Source: Gemmatimonadota bacterium (lineage in GTDB: Bacteria > Gemmatimonadota > Gemmatimonadetes > Gemmatimonadales > Gemmatimonadaceae). From it: DNA of 64,000 bases. How positions within the stretch are numbered: position 1 is the stretch's first letter; each line of letters begins with the position of its first letter. Both the position numbers and the translations under genes were made by a program. The notes beneath the pieces were generated by a model, which saw only the letters and a list, made by a program, of their open reading frames with translations, was not told where the DNA came from and did not search any database. The DNA lies in assembly GCA_023249375.1 (NCBI GenBank), contig JAHFCT010000016.1:1-64000 (forward strand). The letters run 5' to 3'. Shown here piece by piece: positions 52,714 through 61,543 of this stretch.

Positions 52714-54078
52714 ATGCGATACCTGAGACTACTGACGCTGCCCGTGTTTGCCGGACTGACGCTCACCGCGTCGGCACAGCAGGCCCCCGACAAGGCGCTC
52801 GCGAAGCTCGAGCGCGCGCAGGCGGCGAACCCCAGCTCGGTCGCCGCGAACCGCGCCCTCGGCATCTACCTGTACAAGAAGCAGAACTTCCCGGCGGCCC
52901 GTCCACTGCTGGAACAGGCGCACAAGCTCGACCCCAAGGACGGGGTGAGCGCACTGTACGCCGGGCTGACCGCTGAGGCGCTGCAGGATTTCACGGCGGC
53001 GAAGGCGGCTTATAACTCGTACCTCCAAGTCGGCAAGACGCGCTCGGTGCGCAACGACGTGCGCGCCCGCTTGGTGTCGCTGTCGCGCACCGAAATGCAC
53101 GCGGCAGCAAAGTCCGCGATCGCCAACGAAACGCGCATCGCGCAGCAGACCGGCGATCCGCGCACCGTCGCGGTGATGCCGATGACGTTCAGCGGCACCG
53201 ACCAGACGCTGGCGCCGCTGTCGCGCGGCATGTCGGACCTGCTCATCAACGACCTGGCCCGTTCGCCCGACCTGCAGTTGCTCGAACGCGACCGTGTGCA
53301 GGCGATGATCGATGAGATCGCGCTGGGCCAGTCGGGCCGCGCCGACGCCGCCACCTCGGTGCGCGCCGGCAAGCTGGTGCAGGCGTCGCGTGTGGTGCAG
53401 GGCGCCATCCTGCAGACCGGAGGCCGCAACGTAACGGTCAACGCCGCGGTCGTCAGCGTCGCCACGTCGCAGCAACAGGGCAAGGACGTGCAGAGCAGCG
53501 ACGTGCTCGACCAGATCTTCGCCATTGAGAAGAGCCTCGCACTCGGTCTGTTCGACCAGCTCGGCGTGCGGCTTTCGGCGGCGGACCGCGCCGCCATCGA
53601 ACAGCGCCCGACGCGTTCGTTGCAGGCTTTCCTGGCGTACAGCAACGGCCTCGTGGCCGAAGACGAAGGACGCTACGGCGACGCCGTTCGGTTCTACGAG
53701 CAGGCGCGCACCATCGACCCGGGCTTCGGCGCGGCGCTGCAGAAGGCGCAGAGCGCGCGCACGGCGCAGCAGGGCGCGCAGATCACCGCAGCCAAGGTGG
53801 AATCAGGGCTGCAGACGTCCAGCGAAGGCGCCTCGGTGGGCGCCGCCGAGCGCGGCGTGGCCGCGTCGAACAGCGGCATCGCCTCGACACTCGCCAATGC
53901 CGTGGGTGACATCAATCCCTCGGCCGCCAACACCGTGAATACGAGCACGGGCGGAAGTTCGGGGCAAACGCAGCCGCAAACGCCACCGACCACGCGCGAT
54001 GCCACCTCGGAAAAGACGGGCACGGACCAGCCAGCCCAGAAGACCGGGCAGGTGACCATCGTCATCCGGAAGCCGTAG
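52714..54078 (+). CDS. Exported TPR plus CsgG/FlgO-like protein
   Basis: 454 residues. AGGAGG ends 8 nt before the ATG. Signal peptide to ASAQQ; TPR-like repeats at ~27-110 (NPSSVAANRALGIYLYKKQN, FPAARPLLEQAHKLDPKDGV); then a CsgG-type domain (~145-285: TVAVMPMTFSGTDQTLAPLS, LINDLARSPDLQLLERDRVQ, MIDEIALGQSGRAD, LVQASRVVQGAILQTGG). A further TPR (~305-340) and a Ser/Thr/Pro-rich tail follow. CsgG-domain proteins assemble at the outer membrane; a lipobox is absent, so it may be periplasmic. The next gene, 1 bp on, codes a beta-barrel protein. Confidence 0.85.
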   Translation: MRYLRLLTLPVFAGLTLTASAQQAPDKALAKLERAQAANPSSVAANRALGIYLYKKQNFPAARPLLEQAHKLDPKDGVSALYAGLTAEALQDFTAAKAAYNSYLQVGKTRSVRNDVRARLVSLSRTEMHAAAKSAIANETRIAQQTGDPRTVAVMPMTFSGTDQTLAPLSRGMSDLLINDLARSPDLQLLERDRVQAMIDEIALGQSGRADAATSVRAGKLVQASRVVQGAILQTGGRNVTVNAAVVSVATSQQQGKDVQSSDVLDQIFAIEKSLALGLFDQLGVRLSAADRAAIEQRPTRSLQAFLAYSNGLVAEDEGRYGDAVRFYEQARTIDPGFGAALQKAQSARTAQQGAQITAAKVESGLQTSSEGASVGAAERGVAASNSGIASTLANAVGDINPSAANTVNTSTGGSSGQTQPQTPPTTRDATSEKTGTDQPAQKTGQVTIVIRKP

Positions 54079-54079
54079 C

Positions 54080-55180
54080 ATGAGACTTTCTTCGAGGTTC
54101 CTCACCACCGCGCTGCTTGCCGCGAGCCCGATTGCGATCGGCGCGCAGGGACTGAGCGACGCGGCGCTCGCGACGATTCCGCAGTACGTGTCCATCAAGA
54201 TCGGGTCGGGCTCGGCAGCGAAGACGGTGTCGCAGTTCACCGTCCCGTTCGTGGCCGTGGTGCCGATTGGTTCGCGATTCAACATCGACGTAGCGACTGC
54301 ATTTGCCTCGTCGGACGTGAGCGTCAACGGCAAGAGTGCGAGTTCGATTACGGGGCTCACGGATACGCAGGTGCGCGCCAATCTCACGCTCGGCAATGAC
54401 GCCGTCGTCTTCACGGTCGGCGCGAATGTGCCGACCGGTCAGTACAAGATCGAAGAAGGCAAGGCGGACGCGGCCGGCCAGATCGGCAATGACTTCCTCA
54501 TCTTCCCGACGTCGTCATACGGCTCGGGACTGTCGACGACCGGCGGCATCGCGCTCGCCCGCAGCCTGGGCAACTGGAACATCGGCATCGCCGGCTCGTT
54601 CCGGAAATCGACCGAGTTCGACGCGTTCCAGGCCGTTACCGACACCGGCAAGGCGACGCTGACGTTCACGCCAGCCAATGAAGTGCGCGCGCGGCTTGGC
54701 GTGGACCGGTCGATCGGCAGCGGGCGCCTGACGCTGGGCGTCACGTACTCGTCGTTTGGCAACGACGTCATGGCCAATACATCGTACGCGACGGGTGACC
54801 GCTACATCGGGCAGGCGTCGGTGTATGTGCCCGTGGGGAGCACCGACCTGTACATCAGCAGCTGGGGTCTGTACCGCGCGAAGGGCCAGCAGTTTGGCGG
54901 CGTCGCCAACCCCGAGACCGTGCTGAATGCGGCCGTGTCGCTGGGATTCCACAGCGGCAACTTGCTGATCGAGCCGAGTCTCGAGGGTCGCAACTGGCAG
55001 GTGGACGGCGTGAAGGCCGGCCTGCTTGGCAACGGCGGCGTGCGGCTGCGCTGGGGAACTGGCACCTTCACGTTCATTCCGAGCGCCACGTATCAGGTTG
55101 GCAAGCTGTACTCGACGCTTGATGGCTCGTCGATTGACGTGACCGGCTGGCGGGCGAGTGTGACACTGCGCGTGCACTAG
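54080..55180 (+). CDS. Putative outer-membrane beta-barrel protein, partner of the CsgG-like gene
   Basis: 366 residues. Signal peptide to AIGAQG. The whole mature part consists of alternating amphipathic strands (VSQFTVPFVAVVPIGSRFNI, ARSLGNWNIGIAGSFRKSTE, GRLTLGVTYSSFGNDVM, YIGQASVYVPVGSTDLYISS) and ends WRASVTLRVH with aromatic girdle residues. One bp separates it from the CsgG-like gene, so the two are surely co-transcribed. Could be a porin or pore for a surface polymer; family not recognised. Confidence 0.75.
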   Translation: MRLSSRFLTTALLAASPIAIGAQGLSDAALATIPQYVSIKIGSGSAAKTVSQFTVPFVAVVPIGSRFNIDVATAFASSDVSVNGKSASSITGLTDTQVRANLTLGNDAVVFTVGANVPTGQYKIEEGKADAAGQIGNDFLIFPTSSYGSGLSTTGGIALARSLGNWNIGIAGSFRKSTEFDAFQAVTDTGKATLTFTPANEVRARLGVDRSIGSGRLTLGVTYSSFGNDVMANTSYATGDRYIGQASVYVPVGSTDLYISSWGLYRAKGQQFGGVANPETVLNAAVSLGFHSGNLLIEPSLEGRNWQVDGVKAGLLGNGGVRLRWGTGTFTFIPSATYQVGKLYSTLDGSSIDVTGWRASVTLRVH

Positions 55181-55373
55181 AGGAGAGGGTAGATCGTAGA
55201 TGGGAGATGGCAGATGCTGGGGAGGGGTTACGACGGCGGGGCGGCTTGCGGGCCGCCCCTGCCCGTTTTGCGGGGCCTTCCGGCGGGGTAGATTCAAACG
55301 CAGCCCATCGAAATCGTGATCCGCAATCCGGATCATTGATCGTGATCCGTTATCCCAATCCGCAATCGCCGTC
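55181..55373. repeat. Intergenic repeats: TAGATGGGAGATGGCAGATG and GTGATCCG copy 3
   Basis: A purine-rich tandem array (TAGATCGTAGATGGGAGATG, GGCAGATGC) lies at 55188-55215, and ATCGTGATCCGCAATCCGGA plus ATCGTGATCCGTTATCC at 55309-55372 belong to the family seen at 11.25, 13.43 and 62.5 kb. The second array ends at the yebC start. Confidence 0.55.
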
Positions 55374-56114
55374 ATGTCTGGTCACAGCAAGTGGAAGACC
55401 ATCAAGAACGCCAAGGGTGCCACCGACAAGAAGCGGGGCATCCTGTTCACGAAGCTCATTCGCGAGATCACCGTCTCGGCCAAGGCCGGCGGCGATCCCG
55501 ACGGCAACCCGCGGCTGCGCACGGCCATTGAGAACGCGCGGGCGCAGTCGATGCCCAAGGAGAACATCGAGCGCGCCATCCTGAAGGGAACGGGCGAGCT
55601 AGAGGGCGCAGAGTACGTGGACGTCGTCTACGAGGCCTACGGACCGGGCGGCGTGGCCTTGATGATCCAGGCGCTCACCGACAACGCCACGCGCACCGTG
55701 GCCGAGGTACGGGCCAAGCTGTCTCGCAATGGCGGCAACCTGGGCACCAGCAACTCGGTGGCGTTCATGTTCGACCGCAAGGGACAGATCTTCGTGGCGG
55801 CCGCCGGGCTGGACGAAGACGCGTCGATGGAGAAGGCGCTCGAGGCAGGCGCTGAAGACTTCTTGCGTGAGGACGAGACCTTTGTCATCACGACGGCGCC
55901 GGCCGATCTGCACGCGGTGAAGCTGGCGCTCTCGAAGACGGGGCTGAACGCCTCGCAGGCCGAGCTGGCGTGGATTCCCAAGAGCAACGTGGCGGTGGCC
56001 GGCGAGAACGCCGCCTCGCTGCTGAAACTCATCGAATCGCTCGAGGACCTCGACGACGTGCAGAAGGTGGACGCGAACTTCGAGATGGACGAATCGGAGA
56101 TGACCAGCGCGTGA
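55374..56114 (+). CDS. yebC: YebC/PmpR-family protein
   Basis: 246 residues with the family start MSGHSKWKTIKNAKGATDKK, RENIERAILKGTG-like segment (KENIERAILKGTGELEGAEY), YEAYGPGGVALMIQALTDN and GGNLGTSNSVAFMFDRKG. YebC proteins are described as transcription regulators (PmpR) and, more recently, as factors that help ribosomes at proline stretches. Located directly before ruvCAB, as in many bacteria; overlaps ruvC by 4 bp. Confidence 0.96.
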   Translation: MSGHSKWKTIKNAKGATDKKRGILFTKLIREITVSAKAGGDPDGNPRLRTAIENARAQSMPKENIERAILKGTGELEGAEYVDVVYEAYGPGGVALMIQALTDNATRTVAEVRAKLSRNGGNLGTSNSVAFMFDRKGQIFVAAAGLDEDASMEKALEAGAEDFLREDETFVITTAPADLHAVKLALSKTGLNASQAELAWIPKSNVAVAGENAASLLKLIESLEDLDDVQKVDANFEMDESEMTSA

Positions 56115-56620
56115 TCGTGCTCGGCATAGACCCCGGCACAGCGGTGACGGGCTACGGCGTCGTTCGCGCGCGCGGCATGCGCCAGGCGGGCGGCGCCGAG
56201 TTGCTTGAGTGCGGGGTCATTCGGACGAAGGCGGACCAGCCGCTCGCGGCGCGTCTCGCCGACATCTACGAAGGCGTGCGCGAGCTGCTCGCGCGCCATG
56301 CGCCGCAGGCGCTCGCGGTTGAGGACGTGTTCTACGCGCGGAACGTCCGCACGACGGTGGTGCTCGGACACGCGCGCGGCGTCGTGCTGCTGGCGGGGCA
56401 GCAGGCGCACATTGCCATTTACGAGTACCCGCCTGCTGAGATCAAGAAGACGGTGACTGGCAACGGCGCGGCGACCAAGGAACAGGTGCAGTTCATGGTG
56501 ACGAAACTCCTGCGGCTCAAGAGTGTGCCGCAGCCGGCCGACGCGTCGGACGGCGTCGCGGCCGCGCTGGCGTGCGTGATGCAGGCTGACGTCACCCGCT
56601 TGCTGGCGGCGGCCCGATGA
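56111..56620 (+). CDS. ruvC: Holliday junction resolvase RuvC
   Basis: 169 residues from GTG 56111 (GTGA overlap with yebC). Catalytic acids in LGIDPGTAVTGYGVVRA (Asp7), LAVEDVFYARN (Glu) and the C-terminal ADASDGVAAALACV pair; lysine/arginine patch KKTVTGNGAATKEQVQFMV. Cuts Holliday junctions with RuvAB. Confidence 0.97.
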   Translation: MIVLGIDPGTAVTGYGVVRARGMRQAGGAELLECGVIRTKADQPLAARLADIYEGVRELLARHAPQALAVEDVFYARNVRTTVVLGHARGVVLLAGQQAHIAIYEYPPAEIKKTVTGNGAATKEQVQFMVTKLLRLKSVPQPADASDGVAAALACVMQADVTRLLAAAR

Positions 56621-57219
56621 TCGCGCGCGTGGCCGGCACGCTGCTGTCGTTCGACATTGACCGCGTCGAGATCATGACGGCGGGCGGCGTGGCGTACGCC
56701 GTGCACATTCCGTTGTCGGTCGCCGAGTCGCTTCCCCGCCCTGGCGGCGCCGTGGACTTGTTCACGGCGCTGGTTGTGCGCGAGGACAGCTGGACCCTCT
56801 ATGGCTTTGCCACCGCCAACGAGCGCGCGCTTTTTCAGCGGCTGCTGGGAACGACCGGCGTTGGTCCGGCGCTCGCCATGAATCTCCTCTCCGCACTGGG
56901 CGGGGACCGGCTGGTGCGCGCCGTGCAGGACAACGATCTCGCCACGCTCACGCGGGTGCCGCGCGTCGGCAAGAAGCTCGCCGAACGGCTGGTGCTCGAA
57001 CTGCGCGACAAGCTCGCGTCGGCGGGAGATGCCTCGGCAGTGGGGCGCACGGCGGCGCCCACCGGTCCCGGGGCCGACGCGGTGCGCGCGTTGATGGCGC
57101 TTGGGTATCAGGCATCGGATGCCGAGAAGGCGGTCGCTGCTGTGCTTGCCGACGAGGGTTCGTCAGACACCGCTGATTTGATTCGCAAGTCGCTCGGGCG
57201 AATCTCCAAGCGCGGGTAG
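56617..57219 (+). CDS. ruvA: Holliday junction DNA helicase subunit RuvA
   Basis: 200 residues, ATGA overlap with ruvC. OB-fold domain I ([20 protein letters not shown]), tandem HhH domain II ([40 protein letters not shown]) and the small RuvB-contacting domain III ([20 protein letters not shown]). Confidence 0.97.
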   Translation: MIARVAGTLLSFDIDRVEIMTAGGVAYAVHIPLSVAESLPRPGGAVDLFTALVVREDSWTLYGFATANERALFQRLLGTTGVGPALAMNLLSALGGDRLVRAVQDNDLATLTRVPRVGKKLAERLVLELRDKLASAGDASAVGRTAAPTGPGADAVRALMALGYQASDAEKAVAAVLADEGSSDTADLIRKSLGRISKRG

Positions 57220-57239
57220 CAGCTCGGCCGCGCGCGCCG

Positions 57240-57267
57240 TTTACACGCCCTCCCTCTCGCGTACATT
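57240..57267 (+). promoter_or_regulatory. Possible sigma70 promoter of ruvB
   Basis: TTTACA at 57240-57245 and TACATT at 57262-57267 are 16 bp apart. The start site would fall at or next to the ATG at 57273, giving an almost leaderless message. Confidence 0.4.
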
Positions 57268-57272
57268 CAGGC

Positions 57273-58304
57273 ATGTCCCGCCCCGAGATCACCACGCCCG
57301 AAGTGCTCACCGAGGAATCGGTGGTCGACCTATCGCTGCGTCCGCAGCGGTTGGCCGAGTTTATTGGGCAGGGGAAGGTGAAGGATGCGCTGCGCATTTA
57401 CATCGATGCGGCGCGCGAGCGAAAGGAACCGCTGGACCACGCGCTGTTCTTCGGTCCGCCGGGGCTGGGAAAGACGACGCTCGCCGAGTTGGTGGCGCGC
57501 GAACTGGGCGTGAACATCCGCACGACGAGCGGGCCGGCGCTCGAGAAGCCCGGCGACCTCGTGGGGACGCTGACGAACCTGCGCGAAGGCGACATCCTGT
57601 TCATCGACGAGATCCATCGTCTGCGGCCGATCATCGACGAGTTCCTCTATCCGGCGATGGAGGACTACAAGATCGACATCCGCCTGAGCGAGGGTCCCAA
57701 GGCGCAGACGATCACGATGCCCGTGGAGAAGTTCACGCTCATCGGCGCCACGACGCGCCTCGGCATGCTCACCGCGCCGCTGCGCGCGCGGTTCGGCATC
57801 GAGATGCGCCTGAACTATTATCCCGCCGACGAGCTCGAGCTGATTGTGCATCGCACCGCCGACGTGATGAAGGTGGAGATTGATGCCGCGGGCGCGCGCG
57901 AACTGGCGCGGCGGGCGCGCGGCACGCCGCGCGTGGCCAACCGGCTGCTGCGCCGCGTGCGCGACTACGCGCAGGTGCGGGCCGATGGCAAAGTCACCGA
58001 GGCGGTGGCGCGCGAAGCGCTCGAGATGCTCGACGTCGATCATTTTGGTCTCGACGAAATGGACGTGCGGCTGCTGCGCGCGATCATCGAGAAGTTCGAC
58101 GGCGGTCCCGTGGGCGTGCAGACGATCGCCGCCGCGGTGGGCGAGGACTCCGACACGATTGAGGAAGTGTACGAGCCGTTTCTCGTGCAGAACGGATTCC
58201 TGCAGCGCACGTCGCGCGGGCGCATGGCCACGGCGCTTGCGTACCGGCACTTCGGCATCACGCCGCCGTCGCAGAGCGGTGACGCGCAGACGTCGCTGCT
58301 GTAA
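57273..58304 (+). CDS. ruvB: Holliday junction branch-migration ATPase RuvB
   Basis: 343 residues. AAA+ motor with Walker [17 protein letters not shown], Walker [15 protein letters not shown], sensor 1 [19 protein letters not shown] and C-terminal winged helix ([35 protein letters not shown]). Drives branch migration with RuvA. It has its own possible promoter, TTTACA-16 bp-TACATT (57240-57267), 5 nt before the ATG. Confidence 0.97.
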   Translation: MSRPEITTPEVLTEESVVDLSLRPQRLAEFIGQGKVKDALRIYIDAARERKEPLDHALFFGPPGLGKTTLAELVARELGVNIRTTSGPALEKPGDLVGTLTNLREGDILFIDEIHRLRPIIDEFLYPAMEDYKIDIRLSEGPKAQTITMPVEKFTLIGATTRLGMLTAPLRARFGIEMRLNYYPADELELIVHRTADVMKVEIDAAGARELARRARGTPRVANRLLRRVRDYAQVRADGKVTEAVAREALEMLDVDHFGLDEMDVRLLRAIIEKFDGGPVGVQTIAAAVGEDSDTIEEVYEPFLVQNGFLQRTSRGRMATALAYRHFGITPPSQSGDAQTSLL

Positions 58305-58367
58305 CGGGGCGCGGATGCGCCGCACCAGCCTCAGCGTCACGACGCCCGAATCGCACTCGGCCATCGC

Positions 58368-59402
58368 ATGAAAGGCGATCGGACGAGCGACTACGATTTC
58401 GAGCTGCCCGAGGGGCGCATCGCGCAGGCGCCGGCCGAACGGCGCGACGCGTCGCGACTGATGATCGTGCATCGCGACACGGGCGTCATCGAGCACGCGC
58501 ACTTTGCCGATCTCGCGCCGCTCATCCCCGCCGGCGACGTGATGGTGCTCAACACCACGCGCGTCTTCCGCGCGCGCCTGCTTGGCGCGCGCAACTCGGG
58601 CGCTCCGGCCGAGATTTTCCTGCTGCGCCGGCACGGCGACGGACGATGGGAAGCGATGGTGCAGCCCGGCGGCAAGCTGAAGCCGGGACGCACCGTGCAT
58701 ATCGCGCCGGGATTCGACGCCGTCGTGGAGGAAGTCACCGAACGCCGCACGCGGCTGGTGCGCCTTGTGGTGGCTGGTGATGAGGCGGCGATGATCGAAG
58801 CGCACGGGCACGTGCCGCTGCCGCCGTACATCGCGCGCGCCGACGCCACGACCGATATCGAACGCTATCAGACCGTCTACGCGCGGCAATCGGGATCGGT
58901 GGCCGCGCCCACGGCCGGACTGCATTTCACTCCCGAGCTGCTGGCCGCGCTCGATGCGCGCGGCGTGCTGCGCGCCGACGTGCTGCTGCATGTCGGCGCC
59001 GGCACGTTCAAGCCCGTGGACGTGGAGTCGCTCGACGAGCACGTCATGCACGAGGAGTGGTACGATGTGCCGCGCGAGTCGGCGGATCGGCTGAACGCCC
59101 TGCGCACAGGCGGCGGCAAGGTGTGGTGCGTCGGCACTACGTCGCTGCGTACGCTCGAGAGCGTGGTGGACGGCGACGGGACGTTCCACGCCGGCGAGGG
59201 CGAGACGCGCATCTTCATTCACCCCCCGCGGCGCGTGCTCGGCGCCGACCGCCTGATCACGAACTTCCACCTGCCCCGCTCGACGCTGCTGATGCTCGTG
59301 TCGGCGTTCGCAGGCTACGACCTGGCGATGGAAGCGTATCGTGTGGCGATCAGTGAGGGGTATCGGTTCTACTCGTACGGGGATGCGATGGTTGTTATCT
59401 AG
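58368..59402 (+). CDS. queA: S-adenosylmethionine:tRNA ribosyltransferase-isomerase
   Basis: 344 residues. Family segments: YDFELPEGRIAQAPAERRDA, VMVLNTTRVFRARLLGAR, YQTVYARQSGSVAAPTAGLH, FHLPRSTLLMLVSAFAGYD and a C-terminal YRFYSYGDAMVV. Transfers the ribosyl part of SAM to preQ1 in tRNA to form epoxyqueuosine. The next gene, tgt, supplies the preceding base-exchange step. Confidence 0.97.
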   Translation: MKGDRTSDYDFELPEGRIAQAPAERRDASRLMIVHRDTGVIEHAHFADLAPLIPAGDVMVLNTTRVFRARLLGARNSGAPAEIFLLRRHGDGRWEAMVQPGGKLKPGRTVHIAPGFDAVVEEVTERRTRLVRLVVAGDEAAMIEAHGHVPLPPYIARADATTDIERYQTVYARQSGSVAAPTAGLHFTPELLAALDARGVLRADVLLHVGAGTFKPVDVESLDEHVMHEEWYDVPRESADRLNALRTGGGKVWCVGTTSLRTLESVVDGDGTFHAGEGETRIFIHPPRRVLGADRLITNFHLPRSTLLMLVSAFAGYDLAMEAYRVAISEGYRFYSYGDAMVVI

Positions 59403-59474
59403 GTGCAGCGGAAGGGGCGGGGTGCACTCTGCCCCTTCCCCTGCACCACACCCTGCCCCTTCCCCTGCACCAAG
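59403..59474. repeat. Intergenic TGCCCCTTCCCCTGCACCA direct and inverted repeat
   Basis: Two direct copies of GCCCCTTCCCCTGCACCA lie between queA and tgt and can pair with GGTGCAGCGGAAGGGGCGGG at the left end. The inverse of this unit is the repeat at 39.1 kb. Confidence 0.7.
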
Positions 59475-59487
59475 TAGTTTACAGCTC

Positions 59488-60627
59488 ATGTTCAAGTTCC
59501 AGATTCACGCCACCGAGGGCCGCGCGCGGTCGGCCACCTTCCACACGCCACGGGGCGCGGTGGAAACGCCGGTCTTCATGCCCGTCGGCACGCTCGCCAC
59601 CGTCAAGGCGCTGGACCCCGACGAACTGCGCGCCATGAACGCGCAGATGATCCTCGCGAACGCGTACCACTTGCACCTGCGTCCGGGTGATGAACTCGTG
59701 CAGCGGCTCGGCGGTGTGCATCGGTTCATGGCCTGGAACGGTCCAATGCTCACCGATTCGGGCGGCTTTCAGGTCTTCTCGCTCGCGTCGCTCAACAAGG
59801 TCGACGAGGACGGCGTGACGTTCCGCAGCCACATCGATGGCTCGTCTCGTCACTTCACCCCCGAAAGCGTGATGCGCATCGAGACGAACCTCGGCGCCGA
59901 CGTCATCATGCAGTTCGATCACGTGATCCCGGGACAGAGCGAGATGGCCGCGTCTCAGGACGCGAGCGAACGGTCCATTCGATGGCTCGCGCGCTGCCGC
60001 GCCGAGTTTGATCGCCTGCACGAGCCGTCCGAGGCACCGCGCCAGACGCTGTTTCCCATCGTACAAGGCGGCATTCATCCTTCGCTGCGGCAGGATGCCG
60101 CGCGCGCCATCGCTGGCATGCACGCGTGGGACGGCTTCGCCATCGGCGGGCTGTCCGTCGGCGAGGGCAAGGCTGACATGTACGCCATGCTCGACACCTG
60201 CGACGCGGCCATCCCTGCCGACCGGCCGCGCTACTTGATGGGCGTCGGCTATCCCGAGGATCTGCTCGAGGGCGTCGCCCGCGGCGTCGACCTCTTTGAC
60301 TGCGTGGCGCCCACGCGCATGGGACGCAACGCGGCCGCGCTCACCCCCGACGGTCGCGTGAACATGCGGCGCGCCGAGTTCCGGGAGGACGACCGGCCCG
60401 TGGTGGAAGGCTGCGCCTGCGGCTGCTGCCGGCGGTTCTCGCGCGCCTATATCCGGCACCTCATCCAGAGCGACGAAATGCTCGGCGCGCGCCTGTTGTC
60501 GCTGCACAATGTACATTTCCTGATCGCGCTGATGCGCGAGGCCCGCAGCCGGATCTTCGCGGGCGACTTTACGTCGTGGAGCCGCGAGTGGCTCGCACGA
60601 TACCATTCGCAACCGACCCGCTCATGA
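59488..60627 (+). CDS. tgt: tRNA-guanine transglycosylase
   Basis: 379 residues from ATG 59488. TIM barrel with MLTDSGGFQVFSLASLNKVD, VMQFDHVIPGQSE, the active-site Asp region LFDCVAPTRMGRN and the zinc site CACGCCRRFSRAYIRHL. Exchanges guanine 34 for preQ1 in tRNAs with GUN anticodons. With queA it covers two steps of queuosine synthesis. TAGTTT at 59475-59480 ends 7 nt before the ATG. Confidence 0.97.
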   Translation: MFKFQIHATEGRARSATFHTPRGAVETPVFMPVGTLATVKALDPDELRAMNAQMILANAYHLHLRPGDELVQRLGGVHRFMAWNGPMLTDSGGFQVFSLASLNKVDEDGVTFRSHIDGSSRHFTPESVMRIETNLGADVIMQFDHVIPGQSEMAASQDASERSIRWLARCRAEFDRLHEPSEAPRQTLFPIVQGGIHPSLRQDAARAIAGMHAWDGFAIGGLSVGEGKADMYAMLDTCDAAIPADRPRYLMGVGYPEDLLEGVARGVDLFDCVAPTRMGRNAAALTPDGRVNMRRAEFREDDRPVVEGCACGCCRRFSRAYIRHLIQSDEMLGARLLSLHNVHFLIALMREARSRIFAGDFTSWSREWLARYHSQPTRS

Positions 60628-60989
60628 CCGCCCTTCTTCCGATCTACGCGCAGGCCGCCGCCCCCGCCGCTGGCGGCAGTTCGCTCATGCCGTTCCTGTT
60701 CCAGCTCGGCGCCATCATGGCGATTTTCTACTTCCTGATGATCCGCCCGCAGCAGAAGCAGCGGAAGACGCTCGAGGCGGCCATCATGGCGCTCAAGAAG
60801 GGCGACGGCGTGGTCACCACCGGCGGCGTGGTGGGTGAAGTGGTGCACATCAAGGAGCAGATCGACGAGGGCAAGGCCAGCAAGGGGATGGACGACCTCG
60901 TGACCGTCCGCACGGGCGACGTGAAGATCGTCATTCAGCGCCGCGCGGTGTCGCAGGTGTTCACACCGGGCGGCGCGTCGGCCGCGTGA
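60624..60989 (+). CDS. yajC: Preprotein translocase accessory subunit YajC
   Basis: 121 residues, ATGA overlap with tgt. One membrane helix (LMPFLFQLGAIMAIFYFLMI) followed by RPQQKQRKTLEAAIMALKKG and GDGVVTTGGVVGEVVHI. Part of the SecDF-YajC complex, and often next to tgt; secD/secF are not adjacent here, where def follows instead. Confidence 0.95.
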   Translation: MTALLPIYAQAAAPAAGGSSLMPFLFQLGAIMAIFYFLMIRPQQKQRKTLEAAIMALKKGDGVVTTGGVVGEVVHIKEQIDEGKASKGMDDLVTVRTGDVKIVIQRRAVSQVFTPGGASAA

Positions 60990-61543
60990 GCGTACTCCCG
61001 ATCCGGGTGCTCGGCGACCCGGTGCTGCGTGAAGACACGCGGCCGGTAGCCGAAGTCACCGACGCCACTCGTCGGTTGATCGACGACATGTTCGAGACGA
61101 TGTATGCCGCCAACGGCATCGGCCTCGCCGCGCCGCAGGTGGGACGCACCGAACGCGTCTGCGTGGCGGACGTGGACGGCGCGGCGTACGCGCTGGTGAA
61201 TCCCGAAGTCGTGCATTCCGAGGGGCCGAAAGCCAAGGCCGAAGAAGGGTGCCTGTCGATCCCCGACATCTACGGCGATGTCGAGCGGCCGTCGCGCGTC
61301 ACCGTGCGCGCACTCGACCGTGACGGCGAGACGATCGAAGTCAACGCCGAGGGTTTGCTGGCCCGCTGCTTCCAGCACGAGATCGACCATCTGCACGGCA
61401 AGCTGTTCATCGATTATCTCAGCTTCCTCAAGCGGCGCTCGGCGCTGGCCAAATGGGAAGACGAAAAGGACCAGTACCCGGGCTTCATTCGAATCCTCAA
61501 GCCCGGCAAGTCGGCGAGCGAGCATCCTGAAGAGGAGCTCTAG
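60986..61543 (+). CDS. def: Peptide deformylase
   Basis: 185 residues from GTG 60986 (GTGA overlap with yajC). The three motifs are intact: GIGLAAPQVG, EGCLSIPDIYG and HEIDHLHGKL, with the metal ligands Cys and two His. Removes the formyl group from nascent proteins. Forms the classical pair with fmt, whose start shares a base with its stop (TAGTG). Confidence 0.97.
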   Translation: MSVLPIRVLGDPVLREDTRPVAEVTDATRRLIDDMFETMYAANGIGLAAPQVGRTERVCVADVDGAAYALVNPEVVHSEGPKAKAEEGCLSIPDIYGDVERPSRVTVRALDRDGETIEVNAEGLLARCFQHEIDHLHGKLFIDYLSFLKRRSALAKWEDEKDQYPGFIRILKPGKSASEHPEEEL

